Program-made: the position numbers and the translations under genes
Origin: Arthrobacter sp. U41
GTDB taxonomy: Bacteria; Actinomycetota; Actinomycetes; Actinomycetales; Micrococcaceae
Length of the DNA: 64,000 bases
Direction: 5' to 3'
NCBI RefSeq assembly: GCF_007679325.1
Contig: NZ_VEGI01000002.1
Coordinates: 1 to 64,000, forward strand
Shown here: piece after piece, positions 7,947 through 17,323 of the stretch
Layout of the letters: each line of letters opens with the position of its first letter
Numbering within the stretch: the first letter of the stretch is position 1
The notes under the pieces: generated by a model
The model's input: the letters and a program-made list of their open reading frames with translations, nothing else
Told to the model about the DNA's origin: nothing
The model's database searches: none

Positions 7947-9935
7947 GTGAAACTCTTGCTCCGCTATCCGCTGGTTGCTGGCACTCTCGTTGCCCTGCTC
8001 GCGGTGCTGATCCTGCTGTTGTCGGGGCAGCCGGTGATTGCGCAGATCGCGGCCAGCATCTATGCCCTGGCCGTGGCGGCCTACCTTGCCGTCGGCATGG
8101 CCCGCCGGCTGGCGGGCGGCCAGTGGGGCATCGACATCCTGGCGGTCACCGCGATCGTCAGCACCGTCCTGGTGGGCGAGTTCATCGCGTCCATGATCAT
8201 CGTCCTTATGCTGGCCGGCGGGACCGCCCTCGAGGACTACGCCGCCGGCCGGGCCAAAAAGGAACTGACGTCCCTGCTGGAACGCGTCCCGCAGACGGCC
8301 CACCGCGAGCGCGGCGGCAGCTCCGCCGCCGGCTCCTCCGCCGTCGAACCTGCCGCCGAATCCCAAACCAATGGCCAGCACGAGGACGTTGCCGCCACCG
8401 AGGTACGGATTGGCGACATCCTGCTGGTGCGGCCGGGTGAGGTGGTGCCGCTGGACGGAGTCCTGCTCTCCGAATCCGGCACCTTCGACGAGTCCTCGCT
8501 CACCGGGGAGAGCCTGCCAGTGGAACGGGTCGCCGGGGAACCGCTGATGAGCGGCTCCCTCAACGGCGAGGCCGCGGTCCGGATGCGGGTGACGGCCCTG
8601 ATGGAGGATTCGCAGTACAGCCGCATCGTTGCCCTGGTCAAGGAAGCCTCGGAGAGCAAAGCGCCCATGGTGCGGCTGGCTGACCGGTATGCCATCCCCT
8701 TCACGGCCCTCGCCTACACCCTCGGCGCCGTCGGCTGGATCATCAGCGGAGACCCTGCCCGGTTCGCTGAGGTGCTGGTGGTGGCCACGCCCTGCCCGTT
8801 GCTGATCGCCGCCCCCGTGGCGTTCCTCGGCGGGATGAGCCGCGCCGCGCATTCCGGCATCATCGTCAAGTACGCCGGTGTCCTGGAACAACTGAGCCGG
8901 ATCAAGACGGCAGCCTTCGACAAAACGGGAACCCTGACCTACGGCCGGCCCGCGCTGGTCGGTGTCCGGACAGCCGGGTCCATGACCGAGGACGAGGTCC
9001 TGGGGTTGGCGGCCTCGGCCGAGCAGTATTCCTCCCATGTGCTGGCCGCCTCGGTGATGGACGCAGCCCGGAACCGCGGTTTGTCCTTCCAGACCGCCAC
9101 GGAAGCCAGTGAATTCGCCACGCACGGCGTCCGGGCCCGCTTTGACGGCCGCGACGTGGTGGTGGGCAAGCCCGCATTTGTCGCCGAATCGGCCGCCGGC
9201 GTCGCAGAGACGGAACTGGCCAGCGGCGAACTCGCCATTTACGTGGGCGTGGCCGGGGAATTCGTTGGCGCCCTTGTGATGAGCGACCCGATCCGCACGG
9301 AAGCCCGCCGCACGCTGGCCGAGCTGGAGTCCATGGGCGTGATCCGGACGGTCATGCTGACCGGCGACGCGCTCGCCACCGCCCAGCACATCGCGGCCGA
9401 GGCCGGCCTCACCGATGTCCGCGCCGAGTGCCTGCCGCCGGACAAGGTCGAAGCCGTCAGGTCCCTGCCGCTCCGCCCGGTCATGATGGTCGGCGACGGC
9501 GTCAACGACGCCCCCGTCCTGGCGGTGGCCGACGTCGGAATCGCCATGGGCGCGCGCGGCTCGACGGCGGCCGGCGAGTCCGCCGACGTCGTGATCATCC
9601 TCGATGACCTGTCCAAGGCGGCGTCCGCCGTGCGGATCGGGCAGCGCACCGTGAAGGTGGCGCTGCAGAGCATCTGGATCGGCATCGGGCTCAGCGTCGC
9701 CTTGATGGTGGCGGCGGCGGCCGGCTATATCCCGGCCATCGCCGGGGCCCTGTCCCAGGAACTCGTGGACCTTGCCACGATCCTCAACGCGCTGCGCGCC
9801 CTCAGCCCCGACAGGGGCGCCGGCAAGGACGCCCTGAAGGGGGCCGGCACGCCGGGGACGGGCCGAACGCTCGACGCCGGGGCTACCGGGCCTGCGCCTG
9901 TTTCTCGGCTTCCGCGATCCGCGGAACAGTCCTGA
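7947..9935 (+). CDS. P1B-type heavy-metal transporting ATPase
   Basis: 662 residues with N-terminal membrane helices but no soluble metal-binding domain. The actuator loop is SSLTGESLP, the transmembrane metal motif is TPCPL (Thr281-Pro-Cys), the phosphorylation site is DKTGTLT (Asp325) and the hinge is VGDGVNDAP. TPC in place of CPC/SPC is the pattern I associate with the P1B-5 subgroup, but no hemerythrin domain follows. The nucleotide-domain HP dipeptide reads SSHVLA, so the proline is replaced by valine. It probably exports a divalent transition metal; the ion cannot be deduced. GTG start with GAAGGCAGGA upstream. The 3' end overlaps ppsA by 53 bp on the opposite strand. Confidence 0.9.
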   Translation: MKLLLRYPLVAGTLVALLAVLILLLSGQPVIAQIAASIYALAVAAYLAVGMARRLAGGQWGIDILAVTAIVSTVLVGEFIASMIIVLMLAGGTALEDYAAGRAKKELTSLLERVPQTAHRERGGSSAAGSSAVEPAAESQTNGQHEDVAATEVRIGDILLVRPGEVVPLDGVLLSESGTFDESSLTGESLPVERVAGEPLMSGSLNGEAAVRMRVTALMEDSQYSRIVALVKEASESKAPMVRLADRYAIPFTALAYTLGAVGWIISGDPARFAEVLVVATPCPLLIAAPVAFLGGMSRAAHSGIIVKYAGVLEQLSRIKTAAFDKTGTLTYGRPALVGVRTAGSMTEDEVLGLAASAEQYSSHVLAASVMDAARNRGLSFQTATEASEFATHGVRARFDGRDVVVGKPAFVAESAAGVAETELASGELAIYVGVAGEFVGALVMSDPIRTEARRTLAELESMGVIRTVMLTGDALATAQHIAAEAGLTDVRAECLPPDKVEAVRSLPLRPVMMVGDGVNDAPVLAVADVGIAMGARGSTAAGESADVVIILDDLSKAASAVRIGQRTVKVALQSIWIGIGLSVALMVAAAAGYIPAIAGALSQELVDLATILNALRALSPDRGAGKDALKGAGTPGTGRTLDAGATGPAPVSRLPRSAEQS

Positions 9936-12285
9936 GATAGCTGTCCGGGTTCAGCGAGATCGAGTCGATGCCCTCGCGGACCAGGAACGCCGCGAACTCC
10001 GGGTGGTTGCTGGGACCCTGGCCGCAGATGCCGATCTTGATCCCGGCGGCGTGGGCCTTGCGGATGGCCTCGCTGATCATCGCCATCACGGCCTCGTCCC
10101 GCTCATCGAAGAGTGCGGCCAGCTGCGCCGAATCCCGGTCCACGCCCAGGACCAGCTGGGTGAGGTCATTGGAGCCGATGGAGAAGCCGTCGAAGCGGGT
10201 GGCAAACTTTTCCGCGAGGACCACGTTGGAGGGGATCTCGCACATCATGTAGACCTGCAGGCCGTTCTCACCCCGGACCAGGCCGTTCTCCGCCATCACG
10301 GACAGCACCCGGTCCGCTTCCTGCGGGGTCCGGCAGAACGGGATCATCACGATGATGTTGCCGAAGCCGAGCTTCTCCCGGACCCGTTTGAGGGCCGCGC
10401 ACTCCAGGGCGAATCCCTCACGGTAGCGCTCGTCGTAGTAGCGCGAGGCGCCGCGGAAGCCGAGCATGGGGTTCTCCTCCGGCTCCTCGAAGGCGGAACC
10501 GCCGATCAGGTGCGCGTACTCGTTCGTCTTGAAATCGCTGAGCCGGACGATCACGGGCCGCGGATGGTAGGGTGCGGCGATCTTGGCGATGCCGAGGGCC
10601 AGGGCGTCCACAAAGTAGTCCTTCGGGTCCTCGTAGGCGCTGGTGAGGACGCGGATCTGCTCTGCGTCCCCGGCGTCGGTGACCCTCTCGGGGTGGACCA
10701 GCGCCATCGGATGGACCCGGATCAGGCTGCTGATGATGAATTCCATCCGGGCCAGCCCGACGCCGTCGGCGGGCAGCCGCCACCACTGGAAGGCTGCCGC
10801 GGGGCTGGCGATGTTGACCATGACTTTGGTGCGCGTTTCCGGCAGCTCCCCGAGGTCCACCTCCTCGGTGTCGAACGCGAGGCTCCCCCCGTACACGCGG
10901 CCTTCATCACCCTCGGCGCACGAGATGGTGACAGCGAGGCCTTCCGCCAGGACCGTGGTGGCGTTGCCGGTGCCGACGACGGCCGGGACCCCCAGTTCGC
11001 GGCTCACAATCGCCGCGTGGCTGGTGGGGCCGCCGTGGTCGGTGACGATGCCGGCCGCCCGCTTCATGACCGGAACCCAGTCGGGGTCGGTCATTTCCGT
11101 GACAAGGATGGCGCCGTCGCGGAAATTCTCGATGTCCGCCGCGCTCCGGATCACACACGCTGTGCCCTGCGCGATCGAGTCGCCGATCGCGGCGCCGGTG
11201 GCCAGCACCGTGCCGGTTTCCCGGAGGTGGTGGAGGGTGAACCGGGAGCCGGTCTTCTGCGACTGCACCGTCTCCGGCCGGGCCTGGACCATAAACAGCT
11301 CCCCGGTCACGCCGTCCCGGGCCCATTCCATGTCCATCGGCCGCGCGTAGTGTTCCTCCACGCTCACGGCCCAGCGCGCCAGGGCGAGGATTTCGGCGTC
11401 GGCCAGGACGAAGGCGCGGCGTTCGGCGTCGGAGGTGTCCACCATCTTGGTCCGCGCATGGCCGCCCCGGCTGTAGACCATCTTCCGGGCCTTGGAACCG
11501 AGGGTCTTTTCAATGATTGGGCTGATGTCGTCCGCGGCCCCGGGCGCGGCCAGGAGCGGTTTGAACACGAGGTACTTGTCAGGGTTGATGGTGCCCTGGA
11601 CCACGGTTTCGCCCAGGCCCCAGGCGGCGCTGACCACGGCCACGCGGGGGAAGCCGGAGTCGGTGTCGATGGAGAACATCACACCGGAGGCGCCGACGTC
11701 GGAGCGCACCATCCGCTGCACCCCGATCGAGAGGGCGACGTCCAGGTGGTCAAAGCCCTTGACCTCGCGGTAGCTGATGGCCCGGTCGGTGAACAGCGAG
11801 GCGTAGCAGCGGCGGCAGGCGTCCAGAAGTTCACGTTCCCCGCTGATGTTCAGGAACGTCTCCTGCTGTCCGGCGAAGCTGGCGTCGGGCAGGTCCTCGG
11901 CGGTGGCGCTGCTGCGGACCGCCACCGAGAGCCGGTCCTGGCCCGCGCGCTCCCCCAGGTCCCGGTAGTGGGAGCGGATGGATCCGGCGATGTCCTCGGG
12001 GAACTCGCTGTCCAGGAACATCTCCCGGATGGCCTCCCCGGTGGCGCGCAGGGACGTTTCGCCGGAGCGGTAGGACTGGATCCGGGAGCGCATCGCGGCC
12101 TCGATCCCGTTGGCCTCAAGGAACCGGCGGTAGGCGTCCGCGGTGGTGGCGAAGCCGTCCGGCACCCGCACCCCCTTGGCCTTGAGGGACTGGATGAGTT
12201 CGCCGAGGGAAGCGTTCTTGCCGCCCACCTGCGGGACATCACCCATGCCTATCTCTTCGAACCACAGCACCGGGGAGTCAGTCAT
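9883..12285 (-). CDS. ppsA: phosphoenolpyruvate synthase
   Basis: 800 residues, normal for PpsA. The N-terminal ATP-grasp domain begins WFEEIGMGDVPQVGGKNASL. The swivelling phosphohistidine domain carries GGPTSHAAIVSRELG with the catalytic His, and the C-terminal PEP/pyruvate barrel carries GICGQGPSNHPEF with the active-site Cys. It converts pyruvate, ATP and water to PEP, AMP and phosphate for gluconeogenesis. It starts 32 bp after the P2 ATPase stop on the same strand, so it is probably the second gene of that transcript. Its last 53 bp overlap the convergent P1B ATPase gene. Confidence 0.95.
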   Translation of the reverse strand: MTDSPVLWFEEIGMGDVPQVGGKNASLGELIQSLKAKGVRVPDGFATTADAYRRFLEANGIEAAMRSRIQSYRSGETSLRATGEAIREMFLDSEFPEDIAGSIRSHYRDLGERAGQDRLSVAVRSSATAEDLPDASFAGQQETFLNISGERELLDACRRCYASLFTDRAISYREVKGFDHLDVALSIGVQRMVRSDVGASGVMFSIDTDSGFPRVAVVSAAWGLGETVVQGTINPDKYLVFKPLLAAPGAADDISPIIEKTLGSKARKMVYSRGGHARTKMVDTSDAERRAFVLADAEILALARWAVSVEEHYARPMDMEWARDGVTGELFMVQARPETVQSQKTGSRFTLHHLRETGTVLATGAAIGDSIAQGTACVIRSAADIENFRDGAILVTEMTDPDWVPVMKRAAGIVTDHGGPTSHAAIVSRELGVPAVVGTGNATTVLAEGLAVTISCAEGDEGRVYGGSLAFDTEEVDLGELPETRTKVMVNIASPAAAFQWWRLPADGVGLARMEFIISSLIRVHPMALVHPERVTDAGDAEQIRVLTSAYEDPKDYFVDALALGIAKIAAPYHPRPVIVRLSDFKTNEYAHLIGGSAFEEPEENPMLGFRGASRYYDERYREGFALECAALKRVREKLGFGNIIVMIPFCRTPQEADRVLSVMAENGLVRGENGLQVYMMCEIPSNVVLAEKFATRFDGFSIGSNDLTQLVLGVDRDSAQLAALFDERDEAVMAMISEAIRKAHAAGIKIGICGQGPSNHPEFAAFLVREGIDSISLNPDSYLRTVPRIAEAEKQAQAR

Positions 12286-12317
12286 TCACCCATCCTGTGG
12301 CGGCACGCCGTCCGGGG

Positions 12318-14954
12318 TCAGAGTCTTTGGACCTTGGTGGCCGGTGTGGCTTTCCCGGCCCGGCGGTGCCTCACGATCTTGTACAGCCAGTCGGCGAGCA
12401 GCACGGCGGGTATGGCGGCGAGCGCCACGGCCAGTCCACCGGGCGACGGCGGGGCATGGCCCAGCAGGGCGGCCAGAGGCCCCAGGAACAGGAACACCGC
12501 CAGCAGCCCCAGTTCGGCCAGCACCGCCCAGATCAACAGCCGGTTGCTGAACCAGCCGAGCTGCCACGGCGGCACGGAGGCGCTGCGGCAGGCGAACGCG
12601 TTGGCCAGCTGGGCCAGGACCACCGTGGTGAACGCGGCGCCGGAGGCCGCCATCAGCACGTCCGACGGCGGCAGTTCCGCCCCGGGCGTCCAGCCGGCAC
12701 CGAGCAGCACGGCCGTGTACGCCGTCATTTCGAAGAAGGCCTCCACCGGGCCCAGCAGCCCGAACACCCGGATCATCAACGCCTTATCCATCAGGTGCCG
12801 GCGCTCCGGCGGCCGTTTCAATGTTCCCTTGCTCGGTGCCTCGCTGCCCAGCGCCAGCGCGGGGAGCAGGTCGGTGCCGATGTCGAGGGCAAGGATCTGG
12901 AGCACGCTCAGCGCCAGCGGGAACCGCCCGCCGGAGAGGGCCCAGATGACGAAGGGGGTGAGCTCGGCGACGTTGTCCGTCAGGTGGTAGGTCAGGAAGC
13001 GCCGGATGTTCGCGTACGTGGCGCGGCCCTGCTCCACGGCAGCGATGATAGTGGCGAAGTCGTCATCCAGCAGCACCAGGTCCGCCGCCTCGCGGGCCAC
13101 GTCCGTCCCGCTGAGGCCCATGGCTACACCGATGTCGGCCTGCTGAAGGGCCGGGCCGTCGTTGACGCCGTCGCCGGTCATCGCCACCACGTGGCCGCGG
13201 TGCTGGAGCAGGCGGGCCACCCGGAGTTTCTGCTCCGGCGTGACCCGGCTGACCACCACGCCGTCGCGGTCCAGCAGCGCCGCCAGAACGGCGTCGTCCT
13301 CGGGGAGGCTGTGTCCCTCCAGCACCAGTTCGGGTGAGCCGATCAGCCCGGTTTCGCGGGCGATGGCGGCGGCGGTGAAGGCATGGTCGCCGGTGACCAT
13401 GGCCACCTTGATGCCGGCCTCGCGGGCCGCCTCGAGCGCCACCCGGACCTCGGCCCGGGGCGGATCGTGCAGACCGATGAGTCCCAGGAGGGTCAGTCCG
13501 CTCTCCACCTCCTCGAGCCGGAAGCTGGCGCCCGGCAGGCCGGGCAGGCTCCGCTCGGCCACCGCAAGTACCCGCAGTCCGTGCGAGGCCATCTGGTCGA
13601 CCATCTGCAGGGCGCGGCCGGCGCTGTCCTCGCCGCACAGCGGGATCACGGACTCCGGTGCACCCTTGACGAACAGTGTGGTGCCAACGATCGCGGACTC
13701 CCGCAGCCGGCGGGGATCGAAGGCGAAGCGGTGTGACACCTCGGGTTCCTCGGGTTGCTGCCCCGGATCTGCCAGCCTGGCGGCCAGCGCGTCGATGGCG
13801 GCCTCCATCGGATCGCCTTCGGCGATCCACTGCCCCTCGTGGAGCACCGCGCGGCCCACGGAGGCGGCCCGAGCGGCGGTGCTGAGGTGGCGCGCCTCCC
13901 CCGCTCCGCGCCCCGTGACCTCCGCCTCGGGTCCGTAGCCCGCGCCGATGACGCTGAGCAGCCCGGCCGGGGTCCAGACCTCGACGGCGTTCATCCGGTT
14001 CTGGGTCAGCGTGCCGGTCTTGTCGGTGCAAATGAAGGTGGTGGAGCCAAGCGTTTCCACGGCCTCCAGATTTCGGACCAGCGCGTTGCGCTGGGCCATC
14101 CGCTGCGCACCGACGGCCAGGGACAGTGTGACCGTGGGCAGCAGGCCTTCGGGCACCAGCGCCACCATCACGCCGATGGCAAACAGAAAGGCATCCCGCC
14201 AGGAGATCCCGACCAAGAGGGAAAGCACGAAAAACAGCACGCCAATGCTCAGGGCCATCGCGGCGGTGATGCGGACGATTCGTTGCAGTTCCAGCGCCAG
14301 CGGGCTCGGCGGAGCTTCGACCTTTCCCGTCAGGGCTGCGATTTCGGCGAGCCGGGTGTTTCCGCCCGTGCCCGCGACCACGCCTTCAGCCTGTCCGTTG
14401 ACCAGGAAGGTCCCGCCAAAAACGGTGTCGCCGGGGATCTTGGTGAGCGCCTCGCTTTCACCCGTGAGCATCGATTCGTCGACGGAACACCCTGCTGCCA
14501 CAGCCAGCCGGAGGTCCGCCGGGACCCGGTCGCCGGCAACGAGCACCACGGCGTCGTCCGGGACGAGTTCGGTGGTGTGGACCTTGGTGACGCGGTTGTC
14601 CCGGCGTACCGAGACCATGGCCGGGAGCAGCTCGCGGAGCTTTGACGCCGCATGCTGGGCGCGCTCCTGTTGAATATAGGCGAACACCCCGTTGACCAGG
14701 ATCACGACGACGATCGCGACGGCCAGCTGCGGCATGCCGGCCAGGTAGGCCAGAACGGAGGCACACCACAGCAGGATGGCGAAGAAGTGGGTCAGTTCGG
14801 CCAGGAGCTTCCGCCAGCCGGGGACGGCGCCGGCCTCGGGCAGCTTGTTCGCCCCGAACTGTTGCAGCCTCCGCGCTGCCTCCGCCGAGCTCAGGCCGGC
14901 GACGCCAGGCAGTGCTCCGGCGTCCGGGCCCCCGGCGGGAGCCTCCGGTGTCAC
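12318..14954 (-). CDS. P2-type cation-transporting ATPase (CtpF-like)
   Basis: 878 residues with the full P2 layout: N-terminal cation ATPase region (GLSSAEAARRLQQFGANKL), actuator loop SMLTGESEAL, M4 motif PEGLLPTV, phosphorylation site DKTGTLTQNRM (Asp311), hinge MTGDGVNDGPALQQADIGV, and C-terminal helices with LALDIGTDLLPALALG. It resembles calcium- or Na/K-type pumps; the transported ion is unknown. The start is GTG. Mycobacterial CtpF (Rv1997) is a DosR-regulon member of this family, and a weak DosR-like palindrome lies about 94 bp upstream. Probably co-transcribed with ppsA. Confidence 0.92.
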   Translation of the reverse strand: MTPEAPAGGPDAGALPGVAGLSSAEAARRLQQFGANKLPEAGAVPGWRKLLAELTHFFAILLWCASVLAYLAGMPQLAVAIVVVILVNGVFAYIQQERAQHAASKLRELLPAMVSVRRDNRVTKVHTTELVPDDAVVLVAGDRVPADLRLAVAAGCSVDESMLTGESEALTKIPGDTVFGGTFLVNGQAEGVVAGTGGNTRLAEIAALTGKVEAPPSPLALELQRIVRITAAMALSIGVLFFVLSLLVGISWRDAFLFAIGVMVALVPEGLLPTVTLSLAVGAQRMAQRNALVRNLEAVETLGSTTFICTDKTGTLTQNRMNAVEVWTPAGLLSVIGAGYGPEAEVTGRGAGEARHLSTAARAASVGRAVLHEGQWIAEGDPMEAAIDALAARLADPGQQPEEPEVSHRFAFDPRRLRESAIVGTTLFVKGAPESVIPLCGEDSAGRALQMVDQMASHGLRVLAVAERSLPGLPGASFRLEEVESGLTLLGLIGLHDPPRAEVRVALEAAREAGIKVAMVTGDHAFTAAAIARETGLIGSPELVLEGHSLPEDDAVLAALLDRDGVVVSRVTPEQKLRVARLLQHRGHVVAMTGDGVNDGPALQQADIGVAMGLSGTDVAREAADLVLLDDDFATIIAAVEQGRATYANIRRFLTYHLTDNVAELTPFVIWALSGGRFPLALSVLQILALDIGTDLLPALALGSEAPSKGTLKRPPERRHLMDKALMIRVFGLLGPVEAFFEMTAYTAVLLGAGWTPGAELPPSDVLMAASGAAFTTVVLAQLANAFACRSASVPPWQLGWFSNRLLIWAVLAELGLLAVFLFLGPLAALLGHAPPSPGGLAVALAAIPAVLLADWLYKIVRHRRAGKATPATKVQRL

Positions 14955-15047
14955 AGCCGGCCGGGGCCGCTCAGGCGCAGCACCGCAGACCGGCCCGGGT
15001 CAGGTAGCTCATGGGTTGAGAGTGCGCCCCGCGGGTGCGGGCCGTTA

Positions 15048-15061
15048 GGGCCAAAGGTCAC
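15048..15061. promoter_or_regulatory. weak DosR-box-like palindrome upstream of the P2 ATPase
   Basis: GGGCCAAAGGTCAC matches 10 of 14 DosR core positions and lies in the 137-bp gap between the GT2 stop and the ATPase start. It is listed because of the gene context; the match alone is weak. Confidence 0.2.
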
Positions 15062-15091
15062 GCGCGGAGCCGGACGGCACCAATCCCACCG

Positions 15092-15886
15092 TCAGTCGGC
15101 AGCCGGTGCCCGGTGTAATCCCAGCGTGCGGAGGTAGGCGCCGAAGCCGTGCGGAGCCCGGGCGTGGATCCGGCCCGAGGTCAGGACACGCATGCTGTCG
15201 GTGGCCGTCACCGTGAAGGCCCGGTTCCGGAGGCTTTGCACCAGCGTCCGGTCCTCGTGCGAGGCGAGCTTCGGGAAACCCCCGGCGGCCAGGTAGGCAG
15301 AGGCCCGGACCCCGAAGTTGGCCCCGTAGATGTGCGGGTGGTCCTCCTCGAAGGGGTGGCGTTCCAGCCAGCGCCGGCGCAGTTCCGCGTCCATCCCGGC
15401 GGGGTCCGGTTCCACCGAGCCCAGGACGGCGTCGGCTCCGGCCTCGGCGAATTCCAGCTGGCGGACGAGCCAGTTGTCGGGGACCTGGGAGTCAGCGTCG
15501 GTGTTGGCCAGCCACGTCCGTCCCGCCCACGGCGGCGGTGTCCACCGTTTGCCGGGCGGCCTCCGCCGGGCTGTTCCGATTCCGGCGGCCCTGATGCCGG
15601 CCGCACGGCTCGCCCCGGCGTTGCGGAGGCTGACCTCGAGGGTGTTGAAGCGGCGGTCCGCCGCAGCGTACCGGGCCGCGATGCCGGCGGAGCCGTCAGT
15701 GCAGCTGTCCAGCACCACCGTGACGCTGACAGTAATGTCGGGCCGGACCCGGTGCAGCGCGTCGGCGGCGCGCTGCACCGACAGCAGCGCCCGGCCAAGG
15801 TGTTCCTCCTCGTTGTGCGCGGGGAGGACGACGGCGATCCGGTCGAGGCTGTGTCCGCGGGGAAGCGGCAGGGCAAGGGCCGCCAT
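15092..15886 (-). CDS. family 2 glycosyltransferase
   Basis: 264 residues. GT-A fold with VVLPAHNEEEHLGRALLSV at the N-terminus, NTDADSQVPDNWLV carrying the DxD metal motif near the centre, and GANFGVRASAYLAAGGFP in the acceptor region. There is no transmembrane segment, so it is a cytoplasmic transferase of a sugar from a nucleotide sugar. A Pro/Arg/Trp-rich stretch of about 20 residues precedes the DxD motif and looks like a lineage insertion. It begins directly after the stop of the PIG-L/methyltransferase gene (TAG then ATG with no gap), so the two are translationally linked. Last gene of the trio. Confidence 0.88.
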   Translation of the reverse strand: MAALALPLPRGHSLDRIAVVLPAHNEEEHLGRALLSVQRAADALHRVRPDITVSVTVVLDSCTDGSAGIAARYAAADRRFNTLEVSLRNAGASRAAGIRAAGIGTARRRPPGKRWTPPPWAGRTWLANTDADSQVPDNWLVRQLEFAEAGADAVLGSVEPDPAGMDAELRRRWLERHPFEEDHPHIYGANFGVRASAYLAAGGFPKLASHEDRTLVQSLRNRAFTVTATDSMRVLTSGRIHARAPHGFGAYLRTLGLHRAPAAD

Positions 15887-17323
15887 CTAGCTGTCCGTGC
15901 CCGGCGCGACGACGGCTGCCGCCCGCTGATCCGGGCCTGCCTCCGGCGCCATCAGGATTTCCAGGATGAAGTCGCGTTCCCGGTACAGCCCGGCGTCGGC
16001 CCAGCGGAGCTGGCGGCGCGCGGCGGCGTGGACGGAGTCGCCGTCGAGCTCCCAGCCGGAGACGGGGTGGCGCCAGTGGCACAGAGCCAGGGTGCCGCCG
16101 GGCAGGAGGGCGGCCTGGACCCGCTCGAACAGCTCCGCCAGTTCATCGGGGGCGAGGTAGTAGCCCACCTCAGAGACCACGATCAGGTCGAACCGGCCCT
16201 TCGGCCAGTCCTGCGGGACGGTGAGGTGGCGCGTCCGGGCTGCCGGCAGGTGGTCGAGGCGCCGGGCGGCGTGGGCCAGCGCGGCGCTGCTCGCGTCGAC
16301 GGCCAGGAAACTGTCGCAGCGTTGCGCGAGTTCCACGCTGAGCGTCCCGATCGAGCAGCCGATCTCCAGTCCTGCAGTGTAGTTCCGGCCGGGCAGCGCC
16401 GCGAGGGTGAGGGAACGTTTGCGGTGTTCGTACCAGCTGGTGGTGTACTGCCAGGGGTCGTCGGTGCCGGTATGGACGGCGTCGAAAACGCCCTCCGCGT
16501 CAGCAGCGGCGTACGCACCGCCGGCGGCTGTGCCTCCGGTGCCCGGGCGCTGCCACGCGAACGTCTCAAACGGCCGCTCAAAATGCTCCAGGAACGACGG
16601 CGGGAGCAGCACCTCATCGCCCGGCCGGCCGGACAGGGCGCGGACCTGCGACGTGTGGGAGTCCATCGCCGCCGCCTTGGCCTGCTGCTCGGCGGGATCC
16701 AGCGGCAGACGCAGCCAGGACTGCCAGGCCGGGTCCGCGGTGCCGGCCCAGAGCCAGTACCAGATGGGGTATTCCAGGAGTCCGTGGCCGCCTGCGCCGG
16801 CTGCTTCGGCGGCGGCGGAGCCGAGTGCGTCGTGGTCCGTGTGGCCGTCGTGCCGGTAAGGGGCCACCAGTGTGAGCTGCTCCGGCGGCAGTCCCGACGC
16901 GGCCGTCACATCGGCGATGGCCTGCTGCAGCGCGGAGATCACCTCTGGCCGGTGTGCGGCGAGCCGGCCGTCCGGCAGGGCGAGGAAGCGCCAGTCCGGA
17001 TCCGGCAGCAAGTGGGTGAGCGCGCCGCCGAATTCCTCGAGCCGGACGGCGGCGAGCTGGTCCGGCGTCGTGGTGGGTGAGTCCGGGTGGGACGCCTCCC
17101 CCGCGGTGCACAGCAGCACCGTCACGCGGGCACCGAGCCGCCGGAGCCGGGCCATCAGCCCGCCGGCGCCGAGGGATTCGTCGTCCGGGTGCGCGGCGAG
17201 GACGATGAACGCCTGGCCGGCGAGTTCGCCGGCGTCGAGCGGCAGCTCCGGGAGCGCGGCCAGTCCGCTGGCCGCCCAGGCGTCCTCGCCGGTCCCGGGG
17301 TCCTGGTGCGTGAAGCTCACCAA
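15887..17323 (-). CDS. bifunctional PIG-L deacetylase / class I SAM methyltransferase
   Basis: 478 residues. N-terminal PIG-L (LmbE-like) zinc deacetylase, about residues 35-240, with AAHPDDESLGAGG (His45, Asp47, Asp48) and HDGHTDHDALG. C-terminal NodS-like methyltransferase, about 275-460, with GLEIGCSIGTLSVELA as SAM motif I. The expected chemistry is N-deacetylation of a GlcNAc-like sugar followed by N- or O-methylation. It overlaps the upstream acyl-CoA dehydrogenase gene by 7 bp and abuts the GT2 gene, indicating one operon. The order resembles Nod-factor-like tailoring (deacetylase plus NodS-like methylase plus glycosyltransferase), but the product is unknown. Confidence 0.9.
   Translation of the reverse strand: MVSFTHQDPGTGEDAWAASGLAALPELPLDAGELAGQAFIVLAAHPDDESLGAGGLMARLRRLGARVTVLLCTAGEASHPDSPTTTPDQLAAVRLEEFGGALTHLLPDPDWRFLALPDGRLAAHRPEVISALQQAIADVTAASGLPPEQLTLVAPYRHDGHTDHDALGSAAAEAAGAGGHGLLEYPIWYWLWAGTADPAWQSWLRLPLDPAEQQAKAAAMDSHTSQVRALSGRPGDEVLLPPSFLEHFERPFETFAWQRPGTGGTAAGGAYAAADAEGVFDAVHTGTDDPWQYTTSWYEHRKRSLTLAALPGRNYTAGLEIGCSIGTLSVELAQRCDSFLAVDASSAALAHAARRLDHLPAARTRHLTVPQDWPKGRFDLIVVSEVGYYLAPDELAELFERVQAALLPGGTLALCHWRHPVSGWELDGDSVHAAARRQLRWADAGLYRERDFILEILMAPEAGPDQRAAAVVAPGTDS

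Noticed and set aside
10003..12990. 995-residue plus-strand reading frame opposite ppsA
   Set aside because: High-GC shadow of ppsA and the P2 ATPase; no domain and no start signals.
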